A stretch of DNA of 64,000 nt, taken from positions 310,001 to 374,000 of the forward strand of contig NZ_LPZN01000003.1 in the NCBI RefSeq assembly GCF_001646655.1, written 5' to 3'. This document shows positions 26,609-37,718 of this stretch, piece by piece. This DNA is from Rhodococcus gordoniae. Lineage in GTDB: Bacteria > Actinomycetota > Actinomycetes > Mycobacteriales > Mycobacteriaceae. The notes under the pieces were generated by a model, which was not told where the DNA came from, did no database searches, and was given only the letters and a program-made list of their open reading frames with translations. The translations under genes were made by a program, and so were the position numbers. Numbering within the stretch: position 1 is the stretch's first letter; every line of letters begins with the position of its first letter.

Positions 26609-26641
26609 CGATCCAGTATGCCCCGCGCCGCGCGGGCGGGA

Positions 26642-28180
26642 TCAGGCCGGTGGATCGAGCACCTGACGGAACAGGACCGTCCCTCGCGAGTCGAGCAACT
26701 CGACCCGCATCTGCCTCGTCCCTCCGTCGATGAACACCTCCCCGAAGTGCTGATATCCGTCCATCGGTGAGGTGTTCGCCGCCGGAGGCGCGTGCACGAA
26801 GACGGCCTCGGGCCCGAACGTCCCGTCCAGTTCGTCGGGTCCGAAAGCACCCGCGTTGAGCGGTCCCGAGACGAACTCCCAGAACTCGTCGAAGTCGGTG
26901 AACGATGCGCGTTCCGGCGAATAGTGATGCGCGGCCGTGTAGTGCACGTCGGCGGTCAACCACACGGTTCCGGTGATGCTGCGCGCCTTGACCGCCGACA
27001 GGATCTGCGCGATCTCCGATTCCCGGCCCGACGGAGTGCCGTTGTCCCCGTTCGCGATTCCTTCGAAGGCCGTGTCGCCGTCAGGCACGACCAGGCCGAT
27101 CGGGAGGTCGGCGGCGATGATCTTCCAGGTGGCGGTCGAGCGGGTGAGTTCGTCGATGAGCCACTGCGTCTGCGCGCTGCCGAGTACCTGCCCTGCCGCG
27201 CCGACGTTGGTGCCGTTGGCGTCCTTGTAGGTCCGCATGTCGAGTACGAAGACGTCGAGCAGCGGTCCGTACCGCACGACCCGGTGGATACGCCCGTCGA
27301 CGGCCTCCGCCGGGTCGAGCGGAAGCCACTCGTGGAACGCACGGAAAGCCCGCTTCGCCAGGATGTCCACGTTCTTCTCGGTGTACTGCTCGAGATCCAG
27401 GATCTCTCCCGCGTACCAGTTGTTGACGGTCTCGTGGTCGTCCCACTGCACGATCTGCGCGACGGAGGAGTTGAACCGCCGGTAGTTCTCGTCCATGAGG
27501 TTGTAGGCGTACTGGCCGCGGTACTCGTCGAGGGTCTGCGCCACGGCACTCTTGGCGTCGGTGACGATGTTGCGCCAGATCCGGCCGTCCGATAGTTCGA
27601 CGGTCTCCTTCAGCGGATTGTCGGCATACACGACGTCACCGGAATGTACGAACAGGTGCGGGTCGCGACGGGCCATCGTGTCGAAGATCGTCATCCCGCC
27701 GAGGTCGGGATTGATGCCGAAGCCCTGACCGGCGGTGTCGCCGGACCACTGCAGCCTGATGTCGCCCGGGGCGGCCGGCGCGGTGCGGAACAGACCCGTC
27801 ACCGGTTCGGACGTGGCACCGTCCTCACCTTCGAGGACGACACGGTAATGCACCTGTTCGCCCGCCGGCAGTCCCGTCAGCCGCAGCCGGCCGGTTCCGT
27901 CCGTCTCGGGGGTCAGCAGACCACCCACGTGCCGCACGGGGTCGGTGAAGGATTCGGTGGCTGCAGTCTCCACGACGAGCCGCGCAGGCCGATCCGAACG
28001 CGCCCACACGAGCGCCCCGTCGGCCCGCACGTCGCCGGTGGCCACACCGTGGGTGAGGATCGGCCGCTCACGGACCAGGCTCGGCGTCGCACCGGAATTT
28101 CCCGACGAGCATGCCACCGCCGGAGTCGCGAGGGCTCCGAGCGCGACGGTGCGCAACAGGGTTCGACGGGACACGTACAT
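26642..28180 (-). CDS. phoD: Alkaline phosphatase D-type phosphodiesterase (PhoD)
   Basis: A 512-aa secreted metallophosphatase. It has a Tat signal MYVSRRTLLRTVALGALATP ending VACSSG, which is also a lipobox. An N-terminal Fn3-like domain (~residues 40-130, PILTHGVATGDVRADGALVW) precedes the catalytic domain with LFVHSGDVVYADNPL, VQWDDHETVNNW and TADVHYTAAH as metal ligands. PhoD enzymes release phosphate from mono- and diesters outside the cell under phosphate starvation. Start ATG at 28178-28180. Confidence 0.9.
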   Translation of the reverse strand: MYVSRRTLLRTVALGALATPAVACSSGNSGATPSLVRERPILTHGVATGDVRADGALVWARSDRPARLVVETAATESFTDPVRHVGGLLTPETDGTGRLRLTGLPAGEQVHYRVVLEGEDGATSEPVTGLFRTAPAAPGDIRLQWSGDTAGQGFGINPDLGGMTIFDTMARRDPHLFVHSGDVVYADNPLKETVELSDGRIWRNIVTDAKSAVAQTLDEYRGQYAYNLMDENYRRFNSSVAQIVQWDDHETVNNWYAGEILDLEQYTEKNVDILAKRAFRAFHEWLPLDPAEAVDGRIHRVVRYGPLLDVFVLDMRTYKDANGTNVGAAGQVLGSAQTQWLIDELTRSTATWKIIAADLPIGLVVPDGDTAFEGIANGDNGTPSGRESEIAQILSAVKARSITGTVWLTADVHYTAAHHYSPERASFTDFDEFWEFVSGPLNAGAFGPDELDGTFGPEAVFVHAPPAANTSPMDGYQHFGEVFIDGGTRQMRVELLDSRGTVLFRQVLDPPA

Positions 28181-28310
28181 GCTTCTTCTCCAGGGTCCGA
28201 CGGATTGTGCGGGACGAGCGTGCACAATCCGTACGAACCGTCGGTGAACGGCCAGTGAGGGCCGGGCGCCCGTCCGACGACGAAATCGGAACGGGCGTGA
28301 AGCTACCCCG

Positions 28311-29612
<1,302 letters not shown>

Positions 29613-29841
29613 TCAGGCAGGTGTCTACGTGCGGGCGGTCTCGCCTGCAGGGTCCTGCCCAACCGGGCAGCAGCCGGGACCACAGTGTAGTCCACCCTCG
29701 GACGAGCGCGGATGACGGTCCGGCAGAACCGCCCGGAGCTGCGGCGCGCGGCGGCGGGTCGCCGACCCACCCGGCCACCGGCTTCCCATTACAGTGGACG
29801 CAGCCGAGAGCCCGACGAACCCGACCCCTCGAGGAGACCCG

Positions 29842-30507
29842 TTGACCCCGGTAGTGCTCAGATGCGGTGACGTGCCATTGCCGTTGGCGCTGACCCCCGT
29901 GACCGCACTTTCTGCGCCTGCCCTCCCCGAGAAGGACGACTTCGAGGACGTCTTCGCCCACCTCGAGTCGGTGGAGGACCCCCGTCTGGTCCTCGTGGGC
30001 GACGATGCGGCCTTCGCCGCGACCGTCACCCGCCTGATGCGCACCGAACGTCTCGACCTGGAGATCGCGTACGTCCCGGAGAAGCGCACCCCCGCCACCG
30101 AGGCGTACGGACTGCGGACGGGGTCCAAGGCCGCCACCGTCGCCCTCCAGGGCGTCGCGAAACCGCTGCCGCTCATCCGCGACGACGCCGGCATCGCCCT
30201 CGTCGGCCGCGCGTTGCTGTGCGGTGACGAGGACGAGGCGCTCGTCGGAGAGGCCTACGTCGACGACACCCGCCTGTTCTCCGGCACCGTGCCCGGCATC
30301 CGCGTCGAACCCACCCCGGCGATGCCCGGTCTTCGGGCCGCGATCGACCGGCCTCGCTGGTTCGGCGGATACAAGTGGCTGACGGGCCGGGCGATGCAGC
30401 TGGGTTCCCCCGCCACGGTCGTCACCCGCGACGGGGTAGCGAACCCCAGGGCCCTCAAGCGGTCGACCTTCTACCGGCACGACAAGAAGTGGAAGCTCGT
30501 CCGCTGA
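29842..30507 (+). CDS. Conserved actinobacterial protein (Rv0358-like)
   Basis: A ~221-aa soluble protein with no recognised catalytic motif, beginning VVLRCGDVPLPLALTPVTAL and ending STFYRHDKKWKLVR. VEDPRLVLVGDDAAFAATVT and the Arg-rich C-end (KWLTGRAMQLG, RPRWFGGYK) recall diacylglycerol-kinase-like or nucleotide-binding folds only loosely. The TTG at 29842 is chosen because it follows GAGGAGA; a GTG at 29853 is possible. Divergent from purA as in mycobacteria (Rv0357c/Rv0358). Confidence 0.78.
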   Translation: MTPVVLRCGDVPLPLALTPVTALSAPALPEKDDFEDVFAHLESVEDPRLVLVGDDAAFAATVTRLMRTERLDLEIAYVPEKRTPATEAYGLRTGSKAATVALQGVAKPLPLIRDDAGIALVGRALLCGDEDEALVGEAYVDDTRLFSGTVPGIRVEPTPAMPGLRAAIDRPRWFGGYKWLTGRAMQLGSPATVVTRDGVANPRALKRSTFYRHDKKWKLVR

Positions 30508-30514
30508 ACCCTTC

Positions 30515-31093
30515 TCAGCCGACGTTCACGCCGTAATCCCGCGCGATGCCCGCCAGGCCCGACGCGTAGCCCTGGCCGATGGCGCGGAACTTCCACTCCC
30601 CACCGTGGCGGTACAGCTCGCCGAAGACCATCGCGGTCTCGGTGGACGCGTCCTCGGTGAGGTCGTAGCGGGCGAGCTCCCGGTTGTCGGCACGGTCGAC
30701 GACGCGGATGAACGCGTTGCGCACCTGGCCGAACGACTGGCCGCGCGCGTCGGCATCGTGGATCGACACCGGGAAGACGATCGACTTGACCTCCGCCGGA
30801 ACGGCGACGAGGTCGACGTTCACGCTCTCGTCGTCGCCCTCACCCTCCCCGGTGAGGTTGTCGCCGGTGTGCTCGACCGAGCCGTCGGGCGAACGCAGGT
30901 TGTTGTAGAAGACGAAATGCTGGTCGGACAGGACCTTGCCGTTCTCACTCGTCAGCAACGCGCTGGCGTCGAGGTCGAAATCCACGCCGGTCGTCGCCCG
31001 CACATCCCAGCCGAGACCCACCGTCACCGCCGTCAGGTTCGGCGCCTCCTTCGACAGCGAGACGTTGCCGCCCTTGGCCAAGCTGACACCCAT
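30515..31093 (-). CDS. terD: TerD family stress/calcium-binding protein
   Basis: A 192-aa TerD-fold protein: [20 protein letters not shown] start, [20 protein letters not shown], and the acidic loops [13 protein letters not shown] and [15 protein letters not shown] that bind calcium in the family. Associated with tellurite/chemical stress resistance. It is the only ter gene here; convergent with the Rv0358-like gene 7 bp away. Confidence 0.9.
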   Translation of the reverse strand: MGVSLAKGGNVSLSKEAPNLTAVTVGLGWDVRATTGVDFDLDASALLTSENGKVLSDQHFVFYNNLRSPDGSVEHTGDNLTGEGEGDDESVNVDLVAVPAEVKSIVFPVSIHDADARGQSFGQVRNAFIRVVDRADNRELARYDLTEDASTETAMVFGELYRHGGEWKFRAIGQGYASGLAGIARDYGVNVG

Positions 31094-31277
31094 ACCGAAT
31101 CCTTTCGCTCGATGGTCCTTCTGCCGCCACCCTAGTGAAGATCGGACGAGTCGGGCAGCGACGTGTGAAGGCCGCCGCCCCCGGGTATGCGCCGAGCACC
31201 GGACGACGGCCGGGGACGGCGTTCCCGGCCATTCGGTGTGTACAGCGGATGTCGCGCGAGTGAGAAGAGGGTCGGCT

Positions 31278-32348
31278 GTGGTGATTCGGGTCGCGTCGGT
31301 TCCTGCATCACACGTCTACGTCCGGCATCTCGCGTGCCCGGAGGGTGACGACGTGATCCGGTTGGCGGACCCGATTCCGGCCGACGGCCGCAAGGTGCCC
31401 GGTGGCTGGTGGCCGCCGTTGATGCTCGAACCGGGCTGGGTGAGCGACCACCACGAGGAATTCGACGTCTTCCACGTCCATTTCGGCTTCGACGCGATCG
31501 GCGCGGAACAATTGCAGGACGTCGTCGCCGAACTCGCCGAGCATCACAAGCCACTCGTGTACACAGTCCACGATCTGCGCAATCCGCACCACCCGGAGCC
31601 GGGCGAGCACCACAAGCAGCTCGACGTGCTGATTCCCGCTGCGGACGAACTGATCACCCTCACACCGGGCGCCGCCGAGCAGATCCGTCTGCGCTGGGGG
31701 CGGAAGGCGACGGTCCTGCCGCACCCGCACGTCGTCGAGCAGCCCTGGCTCGAGCGACCGCGCCGTAACGACGGACCGTTCGTCGTCGGGGTCCACGCGA
31801 AGAGCCTGCGGGCGAACATGGATCTGTTCCCCGTACTCGACACGCTCGCCGAGACGATGCGATCCCTGCCGGGCGCCGTACTGCAGATCGACGTGCACGA
31901 CGAGGTCTTCGATCCCGACAACGCGTACTGGTACAACCCGGAAGCCGGGTCGCGCATCCTGCGGTACGGCGAGCAACCCCACGTGGACGTGCGTGTCCAT
32001 CCGTACTTCTCCGACGACGAACTGTGGCAGTACCTCTCGGACCTGTCGGTGTCGGTGCTGCCCTACCGCTTCGGCACTCACTCGGGCTGGCTCGAGGCGT
32101 GCTACGACCTCGGCACCGCGGTGATCGCCCCGAGCTGCGGCTTCTACGGTGAGCAGCGCCGGTGCGGCGTGTACACCTTCGACGAGAACACCTTCGACGC
32201 CGACTCCCTCGACCGTTGCGTGCGTGACTTGTACGAGACCAGGGATTTTCCGCGAGCCGCCTGGCCGCAACGCATGGATGAGCGTCGTGCACTCGCCCGT
32301 GCGCACCGCGACATCTACCTACGCGCGACGGGAGGGCGGAACGGATGA
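31278..32348 (+). CDS. Glycosyltransferase (GT4-like), first of the GT cluster
   Basis: A ~356-aa glycosyltransferase of GT-B type. [20 protein letters not shown] and [14 protein letters not shown] (acceptor side), [18 protein letters not shown], then [18 protein letters not shown] and the donor-binding region [20 protein letters not shown] followed by [15 protein letters not shown]. Two in-frame GTGs at 31278 and 31281 follow GAGAAGAGGG. It overlaps the next gene by ATGA. Donor and acceptor sugars unknown. Confidence 0.82.
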   Translation: MVIRVASVPASHVYVRHLACPEGDDVIRLADPIPADGRKVPGGWWPPLMLEPGWVSDHHEEFDVFHVHFGFDAIGAEQLQDVVAELAEHHKPLVYTVHDLRNPHHPEPGEHHKQLDVLIPAADELITLTPGAAEQIRLRWGRKATVLPHPHVVEQPWLERPRRNDGPFVVGVHAKSLRANMDLFPVLDTLAETMRSLPGAVLQIDVHDEVFDPDNAYWYNPEAGSRILRYGEQPHVDVRVHPYFSDDELWQYLSDLSVSVLPYRFGTHSGWLEACYDLGTAVIAPSCGFYGEQRRCGVYTFDENTFDADSLDRCVRDLYETRDFPRAAWPQRMDERRALARAHRDIYLRATGGRNG

Positions 32349-33430
32349 CGTCGCCCTCGTTGCGTGTAGCCCTCATCGCGTCCAACAGGTATCCGATTCG
32401 CCAGCCCTTCGCGGGCGGACTCGAAGCACACGTGTGGCACCTCGCGCACGCGCTCGGCAAGGACGGGCACGAGGTGACGCTCTTCGCCGCACCGGGCTCC
32501 GACCCCACACTTCCGGCCGAGTTCCTCGAAGTGCCCTCGTTCGAGGTCGGCGAACTCGCGCGAAGCGACGTGTCGATGCCGCCGGCAGACGGTTTCCTCG
32601 GCGACCACCACGCCTACCTGTCGCTGATGCTCGATCTCGCCGGACCGTCCGCCGATGCCTTCGACGTCGTGCACAACCACAGCCTGCACTACCTGCCGAT
32701 CGCGATGGCCCGGACACTGCGTACCCCGCTGCTGTGCACCCTGCACACGCCGCCGACGCCCTGGCTCGAGTCGGCGATGGCCACACCGGGTGGATGTCCG
32801 GGCACATTCGTCGCGGTCAGCCGCCACACCGCGGCGGCGTGGGAACACGCCACCCCCGGTCCGGTCGCGGTCGTGCCCAACGGCGTCGACCTCGGGGCAT
32901 GGCCCGTCGGCCCGGGGGGTGACGACCTGATCTGGTTCGGCCGCCTCGTACCGGAGAAGGGTGCACACCTTGCGATCGAGGCCGCGCGGCGAGCCGGCTA
33001 CCGAGTGCGGATCGCCGGGCCGATCAGCAACCGCGAGTACTTCTCCCGACACGTCGAACCGTTCCTCGGCCCCGACGTGACCTACCTCGGTCACCTGTCC
33101 CAACCCGATCTCGCTGCAGCGGTCGGCAATTCGGCGGCATCTCTCATCACCCCGCAGTGGGACGAGCCGTACGGGCTCGTCGTCGCCGAGTCCCTCGCGT
33201 GCGGGACACCCGTGGTGGCCTTCGCTCGCGGCGGGATCCCGGAGGTGGTGGACGAGAGCAGCGGATGCCTCGTCGCGCCGGACGACATCGACGGCCTCGC
33301 TGCGGCGGTGCCCTGCGCGGTCGGCCTCTCCCGTTCCTCCGCCCGGGCCTGCGCGGAGGAGCGCTGTTCGGAACGCACGATGGTCGACGCGTACGTCTCG
33401 CTGTATCGGGAGCTCGCAGGAGCGGCATGA
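32345..33430 (+). CDS. Family 4 glycosyltransferase
   Basis: A 361-aa GT4 enzyme. Glycine-rich YPIRQPFAGGLEAHVWHLA near the N-end, FDVVHNHSLHYLPI, GVDLGAWPVGPGGDDLIWFG and GRLVPEKGAHLAIEAARR, then the E-x7-E region PYGLVVAESLACGTPVVAFA. Likely uses a nucleotide sugar. ATG at 32345; both ends overlap neighbours, so the cluster reads as one operon. Confidence 0.88.
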   Translation: MTSPSLRVALIASNRYPIRQPFAGGLEAHVWHLAHALGKDGHEVTLFAAPGSDPTLPAEFLEVPSFEVGELARSDVSMPPADGFLGDHHAYLSLMLDLAGPSADAFDVVHNHSLHYLPIAMARTLRTPLLCTLHTPPTPWLESAMATPGGCPGTFVAVSRHTAAAWEHATPGPVAVVPNGVDLGAWPVGPGGDDLIWFGRLVPEKGAHLAIEAARRAGYRVRIAGPISNREYFSRHVEPFLGPDVTYLGHLSQPDLAAAVGNSAASLITPQWDEPYGLVVAESLACGTPVVAFARGGIPEVVDESSGCLVAPDDIDGLAAAVPCAVGLSRSSARACAEERCSERTMVDAYVSLYRELAGAA

Positions 33431-34414
33431 TCGGCTACTACATCCATCATCACGGGCACGGGCACCGTACCCGCGCGAGCAGCATCTGCGCGCATCTGCA
33501 GGCGCCGGTGACGGCGTTGTCGTCGGCACCGCTCGGCAGCGCGTCGGATGCCTTCGACGACGTGGTGCTGCTCCCCCGCGACGACCTCGCCGTCGGACCC
33601 GACGGCCCACGACGTCCTGCACTGGGTTCCCAGCCATGACGACGGTCTCCGCGAACGCATGCACGCGCTGGGTTCGTGGATCGCCGCGACGCGGCCGAGC
33701 CTGCTGGTGGTGGACGTATCGGTGGAAGTGACGCTCCTCGCCCGGCTGTACGGCATCCCCGTGGTGGTGCTGGCGATGCCGGGCGAACGCACCGATACCG
33801 CGCACACACTCGCGTACCGCATCGCCGACCACATCGTCGCGCCGTGGGCACAGGAGATCTACGACCCGCACTGGCTGCGCCCGTATATGGACAGGACATC
33901 GTATGTCGGGGGCATCAGCCGGTTCGACGGTCGTCCGGCACCCACCCGGCCGTCCGCCGAGAAGCCGCGGGTGCTCGTGATGAGCGGCAGCGGCGGGTCG
34001 TCGATCACGGTCGACGATCTGCTCCGCTTCTCGGCCCGCTTCCCGGAGTACACGTGGGAAGGTCTCGGGGTCGCCGGGGGTCCGTGGGTCGACGACCCGT
34101 GGCCCGTCCTCGCGGGAGCCGATGTCGTGATCGGGCACGCGGGACAGAACACCGTCGCCGACATCGCGGCCGCCGCACGACCTGCAGTCGTCATCGCCGA
34201 ACCCCGTCCGTTCGACGAACAGCACTCCACCGCAAAGGCTCTCGAGAAGTCCGGCCTGGCAGTGGGACTCGACGGCTGGCCCGAGCCCGGACGTTGGCCC
34301 GAACTGATCGAATGGGCACGCGGTCTCGACCCGATCGAGTGGAAACGCTGGCAGGTCGATGGCGCTGCGGCGCGGGCCGCCGCAATCCTGGACGAGCTCG
34401 CGGGGGCGCCGTGA
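33427..34414 (+). pseudogene. Frameshifted glycosyltransferase (GT1/GT28-like)
   Basis: From the ATG at 33427 (ATGA overlap) the frame gives MIGYYIHHHGHGHRTRASSI, the start of a GT1/GT28-type enzyme, and reads to DDLAVGPD near 33600, then out of frame to a stop at 33637. The next frame continues the same protein from TAHDVLHWVPSHDDGLRERM through LVVDVSVEVTLLARLYGIP, MSGSGGSSITVDDLL and VVIGHAGQNTVADIAAAARP to a stop at 34412. One extra base in the CCC run near 33600 (GGACCCGACGGCCC) explains it. The joined product would be ~328 aa. Whether this is a true mutation or a sequence error cannot be told here. Confidence 0.75.
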
Positions 34415-35238
34415 CCGTCTCGGTCGTCACCGTCGCCGCCGGTCGCAGCACGCATCTGCGGCGGCAACTCGACGGCCTCGCGCGCAGCACCCGAACACCC
34501 GACGAGCACATCGTCGTCGCGATGGGTGATCCGGAGGTCGCCGATGTGGTCGCTGCTGCGAAATCGCCGGCGCGGGTGGTGCCGATGGATGTCGGTTCCG
34601 GGCGCCTACCGGTCGCGGAAGCGCGGAATCTCGGAGCCCGTGCGGCGTCGTCCGACCTGCTGGTCTTTCTCGACGTCGACTGCATCCCGTCCCCCGAGCT
34701 GCTCGAACGGTACATCGACGCAGCCGTGCGCCATCCCGCCGCGCTTCACTGCGGTCCCGTCACCTACCTGCCCGAGCCGGGACCCGGCGGCTACGACCTC
34801 GCCCGACTCGGTGACTCCGTCGATCCGCACCCGGCCCGCCCGTTTCCACCCGACGACGAGATCGTGCTGAACGACGCACACGAGATGTTCTGGTCGCTCT
34901 CGTTCGCAGCCCGGCCACTCGTATGGGACCGTATCGGCGGCTTCTGCACCGCGTACCGGGGGTACGGCGGGGAGGACACCGATTTCGGTCAGAAGGCCGC
35001 GCGCGCCGGAGTCCCCATGGCATGGGTCGGGGGCGCCCACGCCTTCCACCAGTACCACCCGGTGTCGAATCCGCCGGTCGAACATCTCGACGACATTCTC
35101 GTCAATGCCACACTGTTCCAGCAGCGTTGGGGCTGGTGGCCGATGCGGGGCTGGCTCGACGAATTCGAGCGGACGGGACTCGTCTCCTTCGACCCCGACA
35201 CGCAGCGGTGGACGAAGGTGCGGACGACCGGCCCGTGA
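34411..35238 (+). CDS. Family 2 glycosyltransferase with galactosyltransferase-like C-end
   Basis: A 275-aa GT-A enzyme. VTVSVVTVAAGRSTHLRRQL start, LVFLDVDCIPSPELLERYID holding the metal-binding DVD, and GGFCTAYRGYGGEDTDFGQK, the GT2/GT7-type GEDxD acidic motif. GTG start overlaps the preceding stop (GTGA). Last gene of the four-GT cluster. Confidence 0.86.
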   Translation: MTVSVVTVAAGRSTHLRRQLDGLARSTRTPDEHIVVAMGDPEVADVVAAAKSPARVVPMDVGSGRLPVAEARNLGARAASSDLLVFLDVDCIPSPELLERYIDAAVRHPAALHCGPVTYLPEPGPGGYDLARLGDSVDPHPARPFPPDDEIVLNDAHEMFWSLSFAARPLVWDRIGGFCTAYRGYGGEDTDFGQKAARAGVPMAWVGGAHAFHQYHPVSNPPVEHLDDILVNATLFQQRWGWWPMRGWLDEFERTGLVSFDPDTQRWTKVRTTGP

Positions 35239-35269
35239 AGACTTCTCGTGCCGTGTGCTAATTTCGGCA

Positions 35270-35380
35270 CCGTCATTGCGACGACGCACGAGGAAGCCGG
35301 TGTGATTCCGGCGCGGTCCCGCCACTGTGACCGGTAGAGCGATCTCCGGGAGCCAGATACTCACGTCGCCGTACCTCCTT
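35270..35380 (+). ncRNA. Cobalamin riboswitch, second btu operon
   Basis: GAGGAAGCCGGTGTGATTCC, GGCGCGGTCCCGCCACTGTGA and GGGAGCCAGATACTC are the P3-P6 core and B12 box. It ends ~40 bp before the binding-protein gene at 35419. The next stretch can fold into a GGGG/CCCC hairpin, CCCGGGGCGGACTTCCCCGA (about 35392-35411), next to the GAGAGGG ribosome binding site. Confidence 0.9.
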
Positions 35381-35418
35381 GCCCGGGGCGGACTTCCCCG
35401 AGAGAGGGTGTCATCGCC

Positions 35419-36618
35419 ATGCGTGTACGCGCAGCCTTTCCGACGCTCCTTGTCGCGCTGACCTCCGCAAGTCTTCTGCTCGCCGGATGTTCGACGGCGC
35501 CGTCCGATGCCGAGAACGCTGCCCCGGACGGGTGTATCACCGACTTCGACCCCTCGGTCGACTATTTTCCCGACAAGTCCGAGATCGTCGACGCCGAGAA
35601 CTTCTCGATCACCTACGAGAAGAGCTACCAGGTGCTTACCGTCGACGAGCCGTTCACGGGTGCACAGCCGGAGTCGTACGTGCTGGTCAAGTGCGGTGCA
35701 CCTGCCCCGGAGCTGTCGGGCGATCTGGCCACGGCCCAGCAGATCCAGGTGCCGATCACGAGCCTGTACTCCGGCTCGACCACCCACCTACCACTGGTGA
35801 CCGAACTCGACGAGCTCGATGTGCTCACCGGCGTCTCGAACGGTTCGTATGTCTCCGACACCACCGTGATCGAACGCATCGAGTCCGGTGACATCGCCGA
35901 ATACGCAGCGGGCGGCACGATCGACACCGAAGCCGTCGTGCTGGCCATGCCCGACGTGGTGATGACCGGTGGCACCGACGACCCCGCCTACACGCAGCTG
36001 CGCGAGGCCGGGATCGGCGTGGTCGCCAACGCCGAATGGCTCGAGGCATCGCCGTTGGGGCGGGCCGAGTGGATCAAGGTCGTGGCTGCACTCACCGGCA
36101 AGGAGGCCCGGGCCGCCGAGGTCTACGACGGCATCCGCGACCGGTATCTCGACGTCGCGGCGAAGGCCGCGGGCGTCGAGACCGTGCCCGTGCTGCCCGG
36201 CGGGATGTCGCAGGGCACCTGGTACATGTCCTCCGGCGGCAGTTACATGGGCCGGTTGTTCAGCGATGCCGGTGCCCGCTGGCCGTGGCAGGACGTAACG
36301 ACCACCGGCTCGCTTCCCCTCGACTTCGAAGCCGTGGTCGCGCAGGCCGCCGACGCTCCGACCTGGCTCGTGGTCGACAACAACTGGACCTCCATCGGTG
36401 ATGCCCTCGCCGATGACGAGCGCTACGGATCGCTCGCCGCGGTCGACACCGGCCGGGTCTGGAACGCGAACAAGGCACTCGGACCGAACGGCGGCAACGA
36501 CTTCTACGAGCGCGGCGTACTGCGTCCCGATCTGATCCTGGCGGATCTCGTCGCGATCCTGCATCCCGATCTTCTACCCGACCACGAGTTCACGTTCTAT
36601 CGGCAACTGCCGGCATGA
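35419..36618 (+). CDS. btuF: Corrinoid-binding lipoprotein (BtuF-like)
   Basis: A 399-aa binding protein with lipobox SLLLAGCSTAP. VDAENFSITYEKSYQVLTV starts the first domain and SSGGSYMGRLFSDAGARWPW, TWLVVDNNWTSIGDALADD lie in the second lobe. Longer than typical BtuF (~270 aa); it resembles actinobacterial Fe3+-siderophore/corrinoid binding proteins. The cobalamin riboswitch directly upstream points to corrinoid import. Confidence 0.86.
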   Translation: MRVRAAFPTLLVALTSASLLLAGCSTAPSDAENAAPDGCITDFDPSVDYFPDKSEIVDAENFSITYEKSYQVLTVDEPFTGAQPESYVLVKCGAPAPELSGDLATAQQIQVPITSLYSGSTTHLPLVTELDELDVLTGVSNGSYVSDTTVIERIESGDIAEYAAGGTIDTEAVVLAMPDVVMTGGTDDPAYTQLREAGIGVVANAEWLEASPLGRAEWIKVVAALTGKEARAAEVYDGIRDRYLDVAAKAAGVETVPVLPGGMSQGTWYMSSGGSYMGRLFSDAGARWPWQDVTTTGSLPLDFEAVVAQAADAPTWLVVDNNWTSIGDALADDERYGSLAAVDTGRVWNANKALGPNGGNDFYERGVLRPDLILADLVAILHPDLLPDHEFTFYRQLPA

Positions 36619-37718
36619 CCGCAGTGCTGAGGACACCCGAGCCGACGGTCGGTCGACGGCTGGAAGTACCCCCTCGGGTAGGTCGTGTCACCGTCGTGTT
36701 CGTGACTCTCGCGGTCGCAGTCGCCGTCGCGACGGTGCTGTCGGTGACCCTGGGGTCGGTGACGGTACCGCTCGACGAGACCGTGCGGGTGTTGGTCGGC
36801 GGTTCCGCGACGGATGACCGCTGGGACATGGTGGTTCGCGACCTGCGTCTGCCGCGCACCGTCACCGCGATCGCGGTCGGCGCCGCCCTGGGCATCGCGG
36901 GTCTGCAGATGCAGACGTTGTTCCGCAACGCTCTCGCCGACCCGTTCGTTCTCGGTGCGAGTTCCGGCGCCGGTCTCGGTGTCGCCGTCGTGGTGGTGGC
37001 CGGGGGTGGCGGCGCCGGCGGGTTCACCGCGGGGCTGGCCGGCCTCGGCCGTGCCGGTGTGGTGGTCGCCGCGGCGCTCGGGGCGGCCGCAGTGCTCCTA
37101 CTGATCGTGGTGCTGGCGCGATGGGTGACATCCGCGGTGACGCTGCTGCTGATCGGGGTGATGCTGGGGTCGGCGACCACCGCGGTGGTTTCCGTCCTCC
37201 TGGTCTACGCGGATCCGCAACGGAGCCAGCAGTTCCTGGTGTGGGGGCTGGGCAGTTTCACGGCGACGACCTGGTCCGACCTGAAATTGCTCGTACCCGT
37301 GGTACTCGGGGGAATCGCCGTCGCCCTGGTGACGGTGCGTGCCTTGAACGCTCTGCTCCTCGGCGAGGGTTATGCCCGTTCGATGGGCATCGACATCCGC
37401 ACCGTCCGGTTGACGACGGTGGTCTCGGCAGCATTGCTGGCCGGAGCCACCACGGCCTTCTGCGGCCCCATCGGGTTTCTCGGCCTCATCGTTCCCCACC
37501 TGGCGCGCATGGCGTTCGGCACCTCGGACCACCGGGTTCTTCTGCCGGGTGTGGCGCTGCTCGGCGGGGTACTGGCACTGATCTGCGGGATAGTGAGCCA
37601 GATGCCGGGCACCGATACCGTCCTCCCACTCAACGCCGTCACGGCGATCGTGGGCGCGCCCGTGGTCATCGCCGTGCTGATCCGCTCACGTCGTGGAGCA
37701 CTGGGGGCGGCGCTGTGA
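36615..37718 (+). CDS. btuC: FecCD-family permease (BtuC-like)
   Basis: A 367-aa permease: RDLRLPRTVTAIAVGAALGI, QTLFRNALADPFVLGASSGA, MGIDIRTVRL, FCGPIGFLGLIVPHLARMAF. About ten transmembrane segments. Overlaps the binding protein by ATGA and the ATPase by GTGA, so it forms the channel of the second B12-regulated importer. Confidence 0.88.
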   Translation: MTAVLRTPEPTVGRRLEVPPRVGRVTVVFVTLAVAVAVATVLSVTLGSVTVPLDETVRVLVGGSATDDRWDMVVRDLRLPRTVTAIAVGAALGIAGLQMQTLFRNALADPFVLGASSGAGLGVAVVVVAGGGGAGGFTAGLAGLGRAGVVVAAALGAAAVLLLIVVLARWVTSAVTLLLIGVMLGSATTAVVSVLLVYADPQRSQQFLVWGLGSFTATTWSDLKLLVPVVLGGIAVALVTVRALNALLLGEGYARSMGIDIRTVRLTTVVSAALLAGATTAFCGPIGFLGLIVPHLARMAFGTSDHRVLLPGVALLGGVLALICGIVSQMPGTDTVLPLNAVTAIVGAPVVIAVLIRSRRGALGAAL

